Source: Sphingobium aromaticiconvertens (GTDB taxonomy: Bacteria > Pseudomonadota > Alphaproteobacteria > Sphingomonadales > Sphingomonadaceae). From it: DNA of 64,000 bases. The DNA lies in NCBI RefSeq assembly GCF_037154075.1, contig NZ_JBANRJ010000001.1, forward strand, positions 1,483,501-1,547,500, written 5' to 3'. The notes beneath the pieces were generated by a model, which saw only the letters and a program-made list of their open reading frames with translations, was not told the DNA's origin and made no database searches. The translations under genes were made by a program, and so were the position numbers. Positions 17,134-25,711 of this stretch are shown here, piece after piece; the first letter of the stretch is position 1; each line of letters opens with the position of its first letter.

Positions 17134-17502
17134 TCAGGCCGCCTTTGGTGCGTCCGATACGTCGGGGAACATCCCCTTTTTAAGCAGGCTTGCCGCCGTC
17201 CGGTGTGCTTTCAGGTGGGTTGCATCGATCATCAACTGGTCGGGCTTGCCGCCCTTTGCTGCCAAGCCAGCGAAGATTTTGTTGAACACGCCGAGCCTGC
17301 TCCAGCGGATGAAACGATTGTAGATCGTCTTGTGTGGGCCATACTCCTTGGGCGCGTCGCGCCACATCAGCCCGTGCTTGATGACGTAAATGATCCCAGA
17401 CACTATCCGCCGATCATCCACTCTTGGCACCCCATGAGACAAGGGAAAATACGGCTCGATCCGGCGCATCTGCGCCTCACTCAGCAGAAACGGAACATCC
17501 AT
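17134..17502 (-). CDS. IS427-group transposase, first frame (OrfA)
   Basis: The 122-aa protein begins MDVPFLLSEAQMRRIEPYFPLSHGVPRVDDRRIVSGIIYVIKHG, the standard N-terminus of IS427-group transposases. It carries the first catalytic aspartate region (DQLMIDATHLKAHRTAASL). The frame ends in a short unrelated tail after an A5G4 run (17173-17181, read on the minus strand). At this run ribosomes are known to shift frame in this group and so join OrfA to the second frame. It is a normal organisation, not a mutation. Confidence 0.86.
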   Translation of the reverse strand: MDVPFLLSEAQMRRIEPYFPLSHGVPRVDDRRIVSGIIYVIKHGLMWRDAPKEYGPHKTIYNRFIRWSRLGVFNKIFAGLAAKGGKPDQLMIDATHLKAHRTAASLLKKGMFPDVSDAPKAA

Positions 17503-17612
17503 CGGCAGCGCCTCCTAACGCTGCTATTGAATCAACCCATCACCCAATGCGCAAGCAATTTAACAGGTCCTGACCCTATGTTAGATATAACGCCGGAGTC
17601 CTAACCCATGTA

Positions 17613-17843
17613 TTACCGGATCGAGATCTTTCTCTCAATAGGTCCATAGTATCCGCAGTGAGCGTCATGCGCTGTCGCTTGGACTAACAAATAATCGACG
17701 AGATCATCGAAATCTTGCCCAATGAGCCTAACTAGGCGGACGGTGCCACCCCCATTGAGCCGATCGCTCCGATATATCTCCGCACTTCCGTCAGGCGCGG
17801 CAATCGGTGATCTGTCACAGCGGCCGGCAACCCTCTGTTCCAA
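17613..17843 (-). CDS. Hypothetical protein (doubtful)
   Basis: A 76-residue frame between two IS5-family elements, containing GGGTVRLVRLIGQDFDDLVDYLLVQATAHDAHCGYYGPIE. I recognise no family. It is the only reasonable coding candidate in the 305 bp between the elements. Its proximity to both suggests a remnant of the ancestral locus. Confidence 0.3.
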   Translation of the reverse strand: MEQRVAGRCDRSPIAAPDGSAEIYRSDRLNGGGTVRLVRLIGQDFDDLVDYLLVQATAHDAHCGYYGPIERKISIR

Positions 17844-17883
17844 TACGACCAGGCGATGCGTTGTTTTTACTATGCGTCACTTA

Positions 17884-18837
17884 GAGCCCGATCCGAAACT
17901 AAGTTGAGTGGTATCAGCGGGTTAGCTTGACGCTTGCCGCAGTCGTTGATTCAGGGGTTTTGCAACAAACTTCCGGAGATTAACGATGTGGACCGATACC
18001 ACTCGGGCGCAATATGCCCGCGCGGGACTGACTTTGCCAAGCGATTTGACCGATGCCGAATGGTCGGTGCTCGAACCTTTCTTGCCGCCACCCTCCCACG
18101 TAGGCCGTCCGCGCAAATGGCCGCTGCGACGGATCGTCGAGGCGATCCTGTATCTGCTGCGTGGGGGGCTGCCGTGGCGAATGCTGCCGCCCTGCTTTCC
18201 GCCGGTCTCGACAGTTCGGCGCTGGTTTTACCTGTGGCGCGATAACAAACTGTGGCTCTCGCTCAATCATACCCTGCTGTTGATGGCGCGTGAAGCGACG
18301 GGCCGCGAGGCTTCGCCCAGTGCTGGCGTGATCGATAGTCAGAGCGTGAAAACAACGGAAAGTGGTGGCCCTCGCGGCTTTGACGCGGGCAAGAAAACCA
18401 AGGGGCGCAAGCGCCACATCCTCACCGACACCGAGGGCCATTTGGTTCATGCGGTGATCCATACCGCCGACATTCAGGACCGCGACGGCGCGCCGCTGGT
18501 CCTGCGTGAAATCATCCACCGCTTTCCATGGCTGCGCCATGTCTTTGCCGATGGCGGCTATGCTGGCGACAAGCTCAGGGAAGCGCTCCGGCGTACCGGC
18601 AAATGGACTGTCGAGATCGTCAAGCGATCCGATGTAGCAAAAGGCTTCGTGGTTCTTCCGCGCCGCTGGGTCGTCGAGCGAACACTCGCTTGGCTGAACC
18701 GCAACCGTCGGCTCGCCAAGGACTTTGAACAGACCATCGCATCGGCAACTGCGTGGCTGTTCATAGCTTCCATCCAGCTATTCGCGCGTCGCATCGCAAG
18801 ACTATGAAATTTCATCGGATAATTATGAATCAGGCTC
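17884..18837. mobile_element. IS5-family element (IS1031/IS5-like group), 954 bp with TTA target duplication
   Basis: Imperfect terminal repeats (GAGCCCGAT at the left, inverted GAGCCTGAT at the right) bound the element, and TTA lies directly outside both ends (17881-17883 and 18838-18840). The 3-bp duplication shows a simple, intact insertion. Confidence 0.9.
17986..18807 (+). CDS. IS5-family transposase
   Basis: The 273-aa single-frame DDE transposase starts MWTDTTRAQYARAGLTLPSDLTDAEW. It has the N-terminal DUF4096-type region with RPRKWPLRRIVEAILYLLRGGLPWRMLP, then the catalytic blocks GVIDSQSVKTTESGG, FADGGYAGDKLREAL and RRWVVERTLAWLNRNRRLAKDFE. The length is normal and the gene appears functional. 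Confidence 0.93.
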   Translation: MWTDTTRAQYARAGLTLPSDLTDAEWSVLEPFLPPPSHVGRPRKWPLRRIVEAILYLLRGGLPWRMLPPCFPPVSTVRRWFYLWRDNKLWLSLNHTLLLMAREATGREASPSAGVIDSQSVKTTESGGPRGFDAGKKTKGRKRHILTDTEGHLVHAVIHTADIQDRDGAPLVLREIIHRFPWLRHVFADGGYAGDKLREALRRTGKWTVEIVKRSDVAKGFVVLPRRWVVERTLAWLNRNRRLAKDFEQTIASATAWLFIASIQLFARRIARL

Positions 18838-18902
18838 TTAGGCTGCGGTCATCGACCGCATTGACGGCATTACCGAGGTAGGCCGTCACCGGATGGTTGG
18901 GG

Positions 18903-19079
18903 CTATTGCTTCAGATGCTGCCCGACGGCTTCAGCGCTGTTACCAACTGCCTTCACTGCATCCGCCAACTTCTCGCGGCTGACTCCGAATTTATCGGTCC
19001 AGTATGCGACCTCATAGTCTTCGCCCATCGCGATCCGCGAGCTGTCCTGGGGGCTCCGCAATGTCTTGTCGTCGGCCAT
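18903..19079 (-). CDS. DUF3606 small protein (58 aa)
   Basis: This short leftward gene reads MADDKTLRSPQDSSRIAMGE, then DYEVAYWTDKFGVSREKLAD and AVKAVGNSAEAVGQHLKQ. It is the complete DUF3606 pattern, in which EDYEVxYWTxKFGVSxExLxxAVxxVG is conserved. The function is unknown. Such genes are common singletons in alphaproteobacteria and often lie near stress and DNA-repair genes. An AGGAGAG ribosome site precedes the ATG at 19079. It reads divergently from ligD, 171 bp away, and its 3' end is 66 bp from the IS5-type element. Confidence 0.85.
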   Translation of the reverse strand: MADDKTLRSPQDSSRIAMGEDYEVAYWTDKFGVSREKLADAVKAVGNSAEAVGQHLKQ

Positions 19080-19250
19080 CCTGTCTCTCCTGCAAGCGGT
19101 TTATCTGGTTCTCCCAACGCCGCGCCGTAGATCTGGTTTCCCGGCGCCGACTGACCGCTGGTCTCGAGCGATGAAGCGAGTCTTGCCAGCGCCGGAACGA
19201 GTCGCGGCCGCAGGGATTACTGAAGGTATGCGAGTCAAAGACATTCCATC

Positions 19251-20078
19251 ATGGCGCGGGTGAGCGCAGCGCGCAGCGCCAAGACGGTGCCGCATGCCGC
19301 CGGGCGGGGCGCTGCCACCGGTCCACCGCCATTTCAGCCGGTCCAACTGGCGACCCTTGTCGACACCGTGCCAACCGGAACACGCTGGCTCCACGAGATG
19401 AAATATGACGGCTACCGCGTGCTGCTCGCGGTGGGCGGGGGCACAGCGGTTGCCTATACACGCTCGGGGCTCGACTGGTCGGAGAAATTCGCAGGATTGG
19501 TCGAGGCGGCCAGCAAACTCAAGGTCGCCTCCGGGCTGATCGACGGCGAGGCCGTCGTGCTTGATGCCGATGGCCGGTCGAGCTTTCAGGCGCTGCAGAA
19601 TGCTCTGAAAGGGGCGCCTGCGGATATCGATTATTTTGCATTCGACTTGCTCGAACTTGATGGCGAGGATCTCACGCAATTGCCGCTCACAGAGCGCAAG
19701 GCGCGGCTCGAGAAGATCCTGCCCAAGGGTGGCGACCGTCTGCGCTATTCCGACCATATCGTCGGCGATGGCGAGAAGCTGCTCCACCAGTTCTGCGATG
19801 CCAATCTCGAAGGCGTGATCTCGAAAAAGATCGATGGTCGCTATGTCGGATCGCGCTCGGGCGGGTGGCTCAAGACCAAGTGCATCCGCCGCCAGGAATT
19901 CGTCGTGGTCGGCTGGACCCCATCGGATAAATCTCGGCTGTTTCGCTCGCTGATCCTGGGCGTTCATGAAGACGGCGTGCTGCGCTATGCCGGCAAGGTC
20001 GGTACCGGCTTCGACACCCAGGAAATCATCGACCTGATGGCGGTCATGGGTCCGCTCGGGCAGGACGCACCGACGTGA
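19251..20078 (+). CDS. ligD: LigD ATP-dependent DNA ligase part (N-terminal fragment of a split ligD)
   Basis: LigD repairs double-strand breaks by non-homologous end joining with Ku. This frame carries the nucleotidyl-transferase domain: the lysine nucleophile is Lys51 in LHEMKYDGYR, followed by GLIDGEAVVLD, FDLLELDGEDL and GGWLKTKCIRRQEFVVVGW. It enters the OB-fold (KVGTGF) and stops at DAPT. The next frame resumes precisely where the OB-fold should continue, so the domain is cut in its middle. Adding one G at about 20076 would join the frames as DAPTVKAPRAEVRGAHW. Either this is a one-base deletion or sequence error, or, because GTG overlaps TGA, a naturally coupled split. No phosphoesterase domain is present. 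Confidence 0.88.
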   Translation: MARVSAARSAKTVPHAAGRGAATGPPPFQPVQLATLVDTVPTGTRWLHEMKYDGYRVLLAVGGGTAVAYTRSGLDWSEKFAGLVEAASKLKVASGLIDGEAVVLDADGRSSFQALQNALKGAPADIDYFAFDLLELDGEDLTQLPLTERKARLEKILPKGGDRLRYSDHIVGDGEKLLHQFCDANLEGVISKKIDGRYVGSRSGGWLKTKCIRRQEFVVVGWTPSDKSRLFRSLILGVHEDGVLRYAGKVGTGFDTQEIIDLMAVMGPLGQDAPT

Positions 20079-21130
20079 AGGCGCCGCGCGCGGAGGTCCG
20101 CGGAGCGCATTGGATCAAGCCCCGGCTGGTCGCCGAGATCGCCTTTACGGAGATGACCGATGAGGGGACGCTGCGGCATCCCTCCTATCTCGGCATGCGC
20201 GAAGACAAGAAGCCCGAAGCGGTCGTTATCGAGACCGAGGCGCCCGTTGAAACGGTCGCCATGGCGAGCTCTTCCGTGACGATCAGCAGTCGCGAACGGG
20301 TGATCTTCCCTGAGGGGAAGCTCACCAAGGGCCAGCTGGCCGACTATTATGCGCAGGTCGCGCCGATCATGCTGCCCTGGGCCGGCTCGCGACCGATCAG
20401 TCTGGTGCGCTGCCCACAGGGCCGGGCCAAGAAATGCTTCTTCCAGAAGCATGACGCGGGCAGCTTCGGAGATGCGGTCAGGCATGTCGCAATTCGTGAG
20501 AAGGACGGGCATGACGAGCCCTATCTGTATATCGACACCGCCGATGGTCTGCTGACCTGCGTGCAGATGGGCACAATCGAGTTTCATGGCTGGGGTGCGC
20601 GGATCGAGGATGTCGAAAAGGCCGACCGGCTTGTATTCGATCTCGATCCTGATGTCGGGCTCGACTTCGAGGCAGTGCGCACCGCGGCTTTCCACTTCCG
20701 CGACATCCTCAAATCGATCGGCCTCGCAACTTTCCCGATGCTGACCGGCGGCAAAGGCGTGCATGTGATCGCGCCTTTGGTGCCACAGGCCGAGTGGCCT
20801 GAGGTCAAGGATTTTGCCCACCGACTGGCGCAGGCGGTCGCACAGTCAGACCCCAAGAATTTCACCGCGGCCTTGCCAAAGGCGCAGCGCAAGGGGCGCA
20901 TTTTCGTCGATTATCTGCGCAACCAGCGGGGGGCAACCGCAGTCATGCCCTATGCCGCCCGCGCCCGCGAGGGCGCCCCGGTCGCAGTGCCGATCACATG
21001 GAAGGAAATGGAGACGATCGACAAACCCTCGCATTGGTCGATCCTTGATGGGATCGAACTGGTCAAGCGCGCCGGCTCGAAGGCGCTCGCTGGCTGGGGG
21101 CGCGCCGATCAGGTGTTGCCGGACCTGTGA
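20075..21130 (+). CDS. ligD: LigD polymerase/primase part (C-terminal fragment of a split ligD)
   Basis: The 351-residue frame begins at a GTG overlapping the stop of the ligase part. Residues 1-60 complete the ligase OB-fold (RGAHWIKPRLVAEIAFTEMT, LRHPSYLGMREDK). The rest is the LigD primase-polymerase domain that fills gaps during end joining. Catalytic metal-binding DxD is in VFDLDPDVGLDFE, and the conserved blocks GTIEFHGWGAR, LTGGKGVHVIAPL and RIFVDYLRNQRGATAV are present. The gene order ligase-polymerase is a LigD arrangement known from alphaproteobacteria. It is followed by exonuclease III with a GTGA overlap. Confidence 0.88.
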   Translation: MKAPRAEVRGAHWIKPRLVAEIAFTEMTDEGTLRHPSYLGMREDKKPEAVVIETEAPVETVAMASSSVTISSRERVIFPEGKLTKGQLADYYAQVAPIMLPWAGSRPISLVRCPQGRAKKCFFQKHDAGSFGDAVRHVAIREKDGHDEPYLYIDTADGLLTCVQMGTIEFHGWGARIEDVEKADRLVFDLDPDVGLDFEAVRTAAFHFRDILKSIGLATFPMLTGGKGVHVIAPLVPQAEWPEVKDFAHRLAQAVAQSDPKNFTAALPKAQRKGRIFVDYLRNQRGATAVMPYAARAREGAPVAVPITWKEMETIDKPSHWSILDGIELVKRAGSKALAGWGRADQVLPDL

Positions 21131-21936
21131 AGATCGCGACCTATAATGTGAACGGCGTCAACGGCCGGCTGCCGGTGCTGCTGCGCTGGCTTGCAGAAGC
21201 CGAGCCCGACATCGTCGTGCTGCAGGAACTCAAGGCGCCGCAGGAGCGGTTCCCCGAAAGTGCGATCCGTGACCTTGACTATGACGCAATCTGGCTTGGG
21301 CAGAAATCGTGGAACGGCGTCGCGCTGCTCAGCCGGGTCGGCGAGATCCATGAGACGCGTCGCGGACTTCCCGGTGATCCCGATCCAGCCCAGAGCCGCT
21401 ATATCGAGGCTGCGGTCAACGGCATCCTGATCGGCGGACCATATTTGCCGAACGGCAATCCCCGACCGGGACCCAAGTTCGACTATAAACTGCGCTGGTT
21501 CGATCAATTGATCGAGCATGCCGCCGGGCTCCTCACCAGCGGCCTGCCGGTCATACTGATGGGCGATTTCAATGTCATGCCCACCGACCTCGACGTCTAC
21601 AAACCCGAGCGATGGCTCGACGACGCGCTGTTCGCGCCTGAAGTGCGCGAGGCCTATTTCCGTCTATTGGGACAGGGATGGACCGACGCCTTGCGCACCA
21701 TGCACCCGGACGAAGTGATCTACACGTTCTGGGATTATTTCCGCAACGCCTATGGCCGCAATACCGGCCTCAGGATCGATCATCTGCTGCTCAGCCCGCT
21801 GCTCGCCGACCGGCTGACCGATGCGCAAGTCGACGCCTATGTCCGCGGTTGGGAGAAGACCAGCGATCATGCGCCGGTGTGGATCGAGCTCGCCGACAAG
21901 CCCAAGCGCAAGCGCGCGAAGAAGGGCGCCGATTGA
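21127..21936 (+). CDS. xth: Exonuclease III / AP endonuclease
   Basis: A 269-aa ExoIII-type enzyme that cleaves abasic sites and degrades DNA 3' to 5'. The conserved blocks are present: TYNVNGVNGRLP, VVLQELKAP (metal-binding Glu), GGPYLPNGN, MGDFNVMPTDLD and the terminal TSDHAPVWIEL with the catalytic His. A basic tail (KPKRKRAKKG) follows. The GTG start overlaps the ligD stop, so it belongs to the same repair operon and could process ends before LigD acts. Confidence 0.93.
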   Translation: MKIATYNVNGVNGRLPVLLRWLAEAEPDIVVLQELKAPQERFPESAIRDLDYDAIWLGQKSWNGVALLSRVGEIHETRRGLPGDPDPAQSRYIEAAVNGILIGGPYLPNGNPRPGPKFDYKLRWFDQLIEHAAGLLTSGLPVILMGDFNVMPTDLDVYKPERWLDDALFAPEVREAYFRLLGQGWTDALRTMHPDEVIYTFWDYFRNAYGRNTGLRIDHLLLSPLLADRLTDAQVDAYVRGWEKTSDHAPVWIELADKPKRKRAKKGAD

Positions 21937-22433
21937 AGCACATCGAGACCTTCATGCTCACTAGGCATGGCTGGGTGCCCAACAACGCGAGGCTGCCTGT
22001 TATCCTCTATCGGAACGCGTTGGACGGTGAGGGCAGTGCGCTGGCCGAAGCGTTCGAACTTCTGTTTGCGAAGCATGGCTGGCCGCCGGACTGGCGCGAC
22101 GGCATCTTCGACTATCATCATTATCATTCGACTGCGCACGAGGCGCTTGGCGTGTTCGCCGGGCAGGCGACGCTTGAGCTGGGAGGACCCGGTGGCAAAC
22201 GCGTCGCGGTGTCCGCTGGCGATGCCGTGATGCTCCCGGCCGGCACCGGGCATCGCGCCATCGAGGCGAGCGACGATTTTCAGGTGGTCGGCGCCTATCC
22301 CGAGGGGCAGGCGTGGGACATTTGTCGCGCCGCGCCTGACGACGCGGCGCGTGCCCGGATGGAAGCCTTGCCCGATCCCAGGCGTGATCCGGTGACCGGC
22401 GGGACCGGGGCGCGTACAGGAACGGACGCATGA
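21933..22433 (+). CDS. Cupin-domain protein
   Basis: The 166-aa protein starts at a TTG that overlaps the exonuclease stop (TTGA), giving LKHIETFMLTRHGWVPNN, which fits the family's N-terminus better than the internal ATG at 21954. The cupin barrel has metal-ligand-like histidines in YHHYHSTAHEALGVFAG and the second motif VSAGDAVMLPAGTGHRAIEAS. Homologues are small stand-alone cupins of unknown substrate. It is the third gene in a chain of 4-bp overlaps. Confidence 0.85.
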   Translation: MKHIETFMLTRHGWVPNNARLPVILYRNALDGEGSALAEAFELLFAKHGWPPDWRDGIFDYHHYHSTAHEALGVFAGQATLELGGPGGKRVAVSAGDAVMLPAGTGHRAIEASDDFQVVGAYPEGQAWDICRAAPDDAARARMEALPDPRRDPVTGGTGARTGTDA

Positions 22434-22888
22434 GCGCCTGGACCGGCGGCTGTGCATGTGGCGAAGTGCGCTACACGCTTGCGTTCGAGCCATTCGATGC
22501 CGGCTACTGCCATTGCCGAATCTTTCAGCTCACGAGTGGCGCGCCGGTGATGGCGTTCGCGACCGTCTCCCTGGATGGCTTTGCAATCACGCACGGCGCG
22601 TTGAAGATACGCCGCTCCTCTGATTTCGGGGCGCGCGGCTTTTGCGGCGACTGCGGGAGTCCGCTGACGATGCAGGTCGATCACCAGCCCGACACGATCG
22701 ACTTTACAATCGCGACGCTCGACCAGCCGGACTCTGTCGCTCCTGGTTTCCACATCTGGCATCGGAACCACATCGGCTGGTTTGAGACCGCCGATAGGCT
22801 GCACCGCCATGAGCGGTTCCGACCGGATACGGTCGGCCTGACGGGCGCGACCACTGCTGGAGCGCCGGACAGAACGAATATTCGCTAG
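22430..22888 (+). CDS. GFA/CENP-V-like zinc protein with a lost cysteine
   Basis: A 152-aa protein of the glutathione-dependent formaldehyde-activating (GFA) family, a zinc-binding fold. The opening GGCACGEVRYTL and the later FCGDCGSPL supply the usual cysteine pairs. The central motif, normally C-H-C-x-x-C, reads CHCRIFQLTSG, so its third cysteine is Phe. Zinc binding at that site is probably weakened. It overlaps the cupin gene by 4 bp and ends the operon. The catalytic role of the family is poorly established. Confidence 0.82.
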   Translation: MSAWTGGCACGEVRYTLAFEPFDAGYCHCRIFQLTSGAPVMAFATVSLDGFAITHGALKIRRSSDFGARGFCGDCGSPLTMQVDHQPDTIDFTIATLDQPDSVAPGFHIWHRNHIGWFETADRLHRHERFRPDTVGLTGATTAGAPDRTNIR

Positions 22889-23112
22889 ACTGCCCATATT
22901 CACTGCGCAGCGAATTTCCAACAAACAAATCAGCTCGATCAAGCGCGCTCTGGCCGCTCCTCAGTGATCGATGCGGCGCTTTCGCAACGAGACCGTCAAC
23001 TCATAGCGGCGATGCTTTGGACGATTACGGCGTACTTAAGTTGATGCAATCACTGAAAGCTGTCGGATGCCCTCGCATTGCAGATATTTGCGGAACCAAA
23101 TGCCGCGTGAAG

Positions 23113-23133
23113 TTGTATGTCTTTGTCATACAA
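23113..23133. promoter_or_regulatory. Perfect inverted repeat upstream of truncated parD
   Basis: TTGTATG (23113-23119) and CATACAA (23127-23133) are separated by 7 bp, directly before the parD start. ParD-type antitoxins repress their own promoter at such dyads, so this is the likely operator. Confidence 0.6.
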
Positions 23134-23144
23134 TGAGGAACGAC

Positions 23145-23273
23145 ATGTCAGGTCGTCAGATCCGAACCATATCACTCAGCCACGAACTCGATCAGTTCGT
23201 CGCCTCGCAGGTCGCATCCGGCCAATATAGCAGTGCGAGCGAGGTGGTAAGAGCTGGCCTTCGTGCCTCGTAG
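23145..23273 (+). pseudogene. parD: ParD/CopG-family antitoxin, truncated
   Basis: The frame MSGRQIRTISLSHELDQFVA is followed by SQVASGQYSSASEVVRAGLRAS, the ribbon-helix-helix half of ParD, and then stops after 42 residues. Normal ParD has about 80-90, and its C-terminal toxin-binding region and the parE gene are missing. The break coincides with a sequence resembling the region upstream of the integrase at 51940. The gene was probably disrupted when an integrase-bearing element entered here. Confidence 0.78.
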
Positions 23274-23720
23274 TTATCACATAAGCGGATTCCGCGGCTC
23301 CTCATAAGGGGGCTGGGGAAGTCGGCATGACAGCATCCGAAGCAGGCAGGCTGGATAGCCCTGAGACTGACCATACTGCCCGGCCGAAGGTGTGGAGAGG
23401 CCGGCCCGACCATATCCCAGATCGCCTGGAGGGCGATGCAGATGCGAGCCGGATCACCATCAACGAAGAGCTGCTTGCCGCCTAGCAGCGGCGAGCTCGC
23501 CGCGTTCGATCCGCGCGTCCAGGTCTGACCTCGAGGCATTCGATCTGCGTTGCCGGCTGACAAACCGGATCGCGTTTGCCAGCATCGCCGAGATCGTGGC
23601 CGCCTATCTGGATGAGCGGGCAGGGAAGGGCGCCGAACCCGAGTCGCTCTGCCGCTACAGAGAGTCGATCGCCAAAATCCACCAAATGCTCGACCTGAAG
23701 GATCCGACACAGGCGGAGCT

Positions 23721-25004
23721 GGACACCCCAAAAACCGGCACTTTGATGCTTCCGTTGCGGTGATGGCGGCATGACCGGGGCACAGGGCGCTTTGGCGGGC
23801 GGCTTTTCGGTCGCCGGATGGGACATTTCATGACCTTTTCCGGGGTGCAGGGCAGACTCATGCTGTGACGGCGCGTCGTTCGTGGAAGATCAGGCGGTCG
23901 AAGTTATAGGCCAGATTTGCCAAGGTGAGTTTCGCCTCTGCTCGCTTGATGCCGATCGTGCGGATGAACAGCCCAAACCGGTTTTCTGATGCGCGAACAC
24001 ATGCTCGATCCTGGCACGGATCGCGGACTTTGCGGCATTGGCGCGGGCGGTAGCCTTGGGCATGGACTTTCCTTCGAGCTTGCGACGGTGGATGCGACTG
24101 GTCAGCATGCGATCGGACAGCCATGTTTCGTTCGTCCTGGAGCGGTATGCTGTATCGGCCCAGACCTCGCTGCTGGTATTTTCCGCGATGATTTGGCGCA
24201 GCATGCGCCCATCGGCATGGGCTGCCGAGGTCACCTCACCCGCGCGAATGAACCCATAGCGGCGGTCTATGCTGATATGGCTTTTGTACCCGAACACCGG
24301 CAAGGCGATCATCGGCAACGGCTTGCCATCCCTGTAGCGCACCTTTCCGCCGATCTTGAGCGTCCAGCGCGCGTCTGTGTCCTTCTGTGCCGCCTTTGCC
24401 GGGTCATCAGGCCAGATGTCCTGCGCCGATTTGCCATCCTTGATGGCCTGCCGCTCGTCATCGGTGTTGCGCTGCTTGGGCGCTGGCACCAGGCTGGCAT
24501 CGATGATCTGGCCCGACATAGGGATGTAGCCCTTCTTGTGCAGTTGCCATTCGAAGGCCTTCATCACCCGCTTGAGCGTCCCGGTCTCCGTCATCCGGTT
24601 GCGAAAGTGCCGGATCGTGTTCTCGTCGGGGGTGCGGTCACCCAGCGCAAAGCCCAGAAACCGCATCCAGCTCAGCCGGTCCCGGATCATATACTCCATC
24701 CGCATCGGACAGATTATGCTGGGTCTGCAGGATCAGGATTTTAAACATGGCAACGGGATCGAACGGCGGGCGACCGCCCTTGCTGCCATCGCAATAACCC
24801 AGTCCCTCGACCAGCCAGACCCGGAAATACTCAAAATCCACCGTCCGTTCCAGGATCTCAAGCGGATCGCCGTGGCGGCTCAGCATCTCAAGAAGGTCGT
24901 TCAGGCTGAAAAGAGACTTGGGGTCCATGGCTCATCACCTCCAATGGCTACCCAATCAATGAATCACGAATAACCTAAATCCGCCAGAATTTTTGCGGGT
25001 GTCC
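23721..25004. mobile_element. IS5-family element inserted in the integrase relic
   Basis: The ends share inverted GGACACCC followed by A-rich sequence, and AGCT lies outside both ends (23717-23720 and 25005-25008), consistent with a 4-bp target duplication. Removing 23721-25004 and one AGCT restores the integrase-like reading frame across the junction, which supports these boundaries. Confidence 0.8.
23858..24928 (-). pseudogene. IS5-family transposase with two frameshifts
   Basis: The transposase starts at 24928 (MDPKSLFSLNDLLEMLSRHG), and its first frame is lost near 24705 after LQTQHNLSDA. It continues in a second frame with RMEYMIRDRLSWMRFLGFALGDRTPDENTIRHFRNR, the DDE blocks (IIDASLVPAPKQRN, WADTAYRSRTNETWL) and IEHVFAHQK. 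It then shifts again near 23990, and a third frame supplies RFGLFIRTIGIKRAEAKLTL and the C-terminus. The two one-base shifts make it non-functional as read, unless they are sequence errors. Confidence 0.82.
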
Positions 25005-25051
25005 AGCTGGTCAATCTTCTTTTGCAAGCGATCCGGTGCGAGACACCTCAT

Positions 25052-25711
25052 TTATGTGATGTGTTCTGCGTCGGCCGATGATCCCTCTGCAATCTCGAGG
25101 AAAGAGATAAGCGTTCCCCTAATTTTCTGATCTACCAAACCGGCTAAGCTGGCTACAACGCCGTAGATTGCATGATCAAGAAATTGTTTATCGTCGATGT
25201 CGTGGTGTACCCAAAGTTCTAAAAGCCCAAGAAATTGAGCTTGAAGCGATATCGTGGCAAATTCTTTTTGCCGTGGCGCATTCAGCAACCCGCCAGCTGG
25301 TAAAGTCTCTACAGCTATCCGCCAGAAGCCAAGAGATCTATTCATGAAATCTGGGCGATGAACTTCATCATCCACACCAAGCAGGACCCGATAGAGCGGA
25401 CGCATGTAATCTGGATCTTTTACGAAGATATTAACCGCGCTTGTCGTCGCTTCGACCACATGATTAAGTCGATTAGGGCTTTTGAAGGAAAGGCCTTCTG
25501 TGATGATCGCGTCGAGGCTTCGGAACAGCAAAGCGTAAAGGAGCCCCTCCTTTGACCCGAACAAGTTGAACGGGGTAGCGGGAGCGACTTCGGCGGCCGC
25601 CGCAATAGTCCGAACCGAAAATTCGGTACCTCCCGTGTCACGAATGAGCCTTTCGGTGGTATCAAGGATGCGCTTTCGGCGTTCCTCCATCTGTTTTTCT
25701 CGAAGTCTCAT
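25052..25711 (-). CDS. TetR-family transcriptional regulator
   Basis: A 219-aa regulator with an N-terminal helix-turn-helix (residues about 12-58: RILDTTERLIRDTGGTEFSVRTIAAAAEVAPATPFNLFGSKEGLL) and an all-helical ligand-binding C-terminal domain. It is transcribed divergently from the TonB receptor and stands at the head of the catabolic cluster. A repressor of that cluster responding to the substrate or its CoA ester is likely. Start: ATG at 25711. Confidence 0.9.
   Translation of the reverse strand: MRLREKQMEERRKRILDTTERLIRDTGGTEFSVRTIAAAAEVAPATPFNLFGSKEGLLYALLFRSLDAIITEGLSFKSPNRLNHVVEATTSAVNIFVKDPDYMRPLYRVLLGVDDEVHRPDFMNRSLGFWRIAVETLPAGGLLNAPRQKEFATISLQAQFLGLLELWVHHDIDDKQFLDHAIYGVVASLAGLVDQKIRGTLISFLEIAEGSSADAEHIT

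Larger units (their letters stand above)
16732..17576. mobile_element. IS5-family element (IS427 group), about 845 bp
   Basis: Terminal inverted repeats GGGTCAGGAC are seen at 16732 and ending at 17576, and the element is flanked by TA on both sides. TA is the dinucleotide target expected for this group. It contains two overlapping leftward frames joined by a slippery run. Confidence 0.85.
23327..25045 (+). pseudogene. Decayed tyrosine integrase relic interrupted by an IS5-type element
   Basis: Segments related to the intact integrase at 51940 can be followed in order. The N-terminus from the ATG at 23327 runs to ITINEELLAA and a stop. In another frame comes RSDLEAFDLRCRLTNRIAFASI and AKIHQMLDLKDPTQAEL. 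After the IS, at 25005-25045, comes LVNLLLQAIRCE, matching LIKLRLQAVRRE of the intact copy. The rest of the catalytic domain is absent. Stops, frameshift, insertion and truncation show it is dead. Confidence 0.82.

Noticed and set aside
16742..17502. Frameshift mutation in the IS427-group transposase
   Set aside because: The A5G4 run and the two-frame layout are the normal programmed frameshift arrangement of this IS group.
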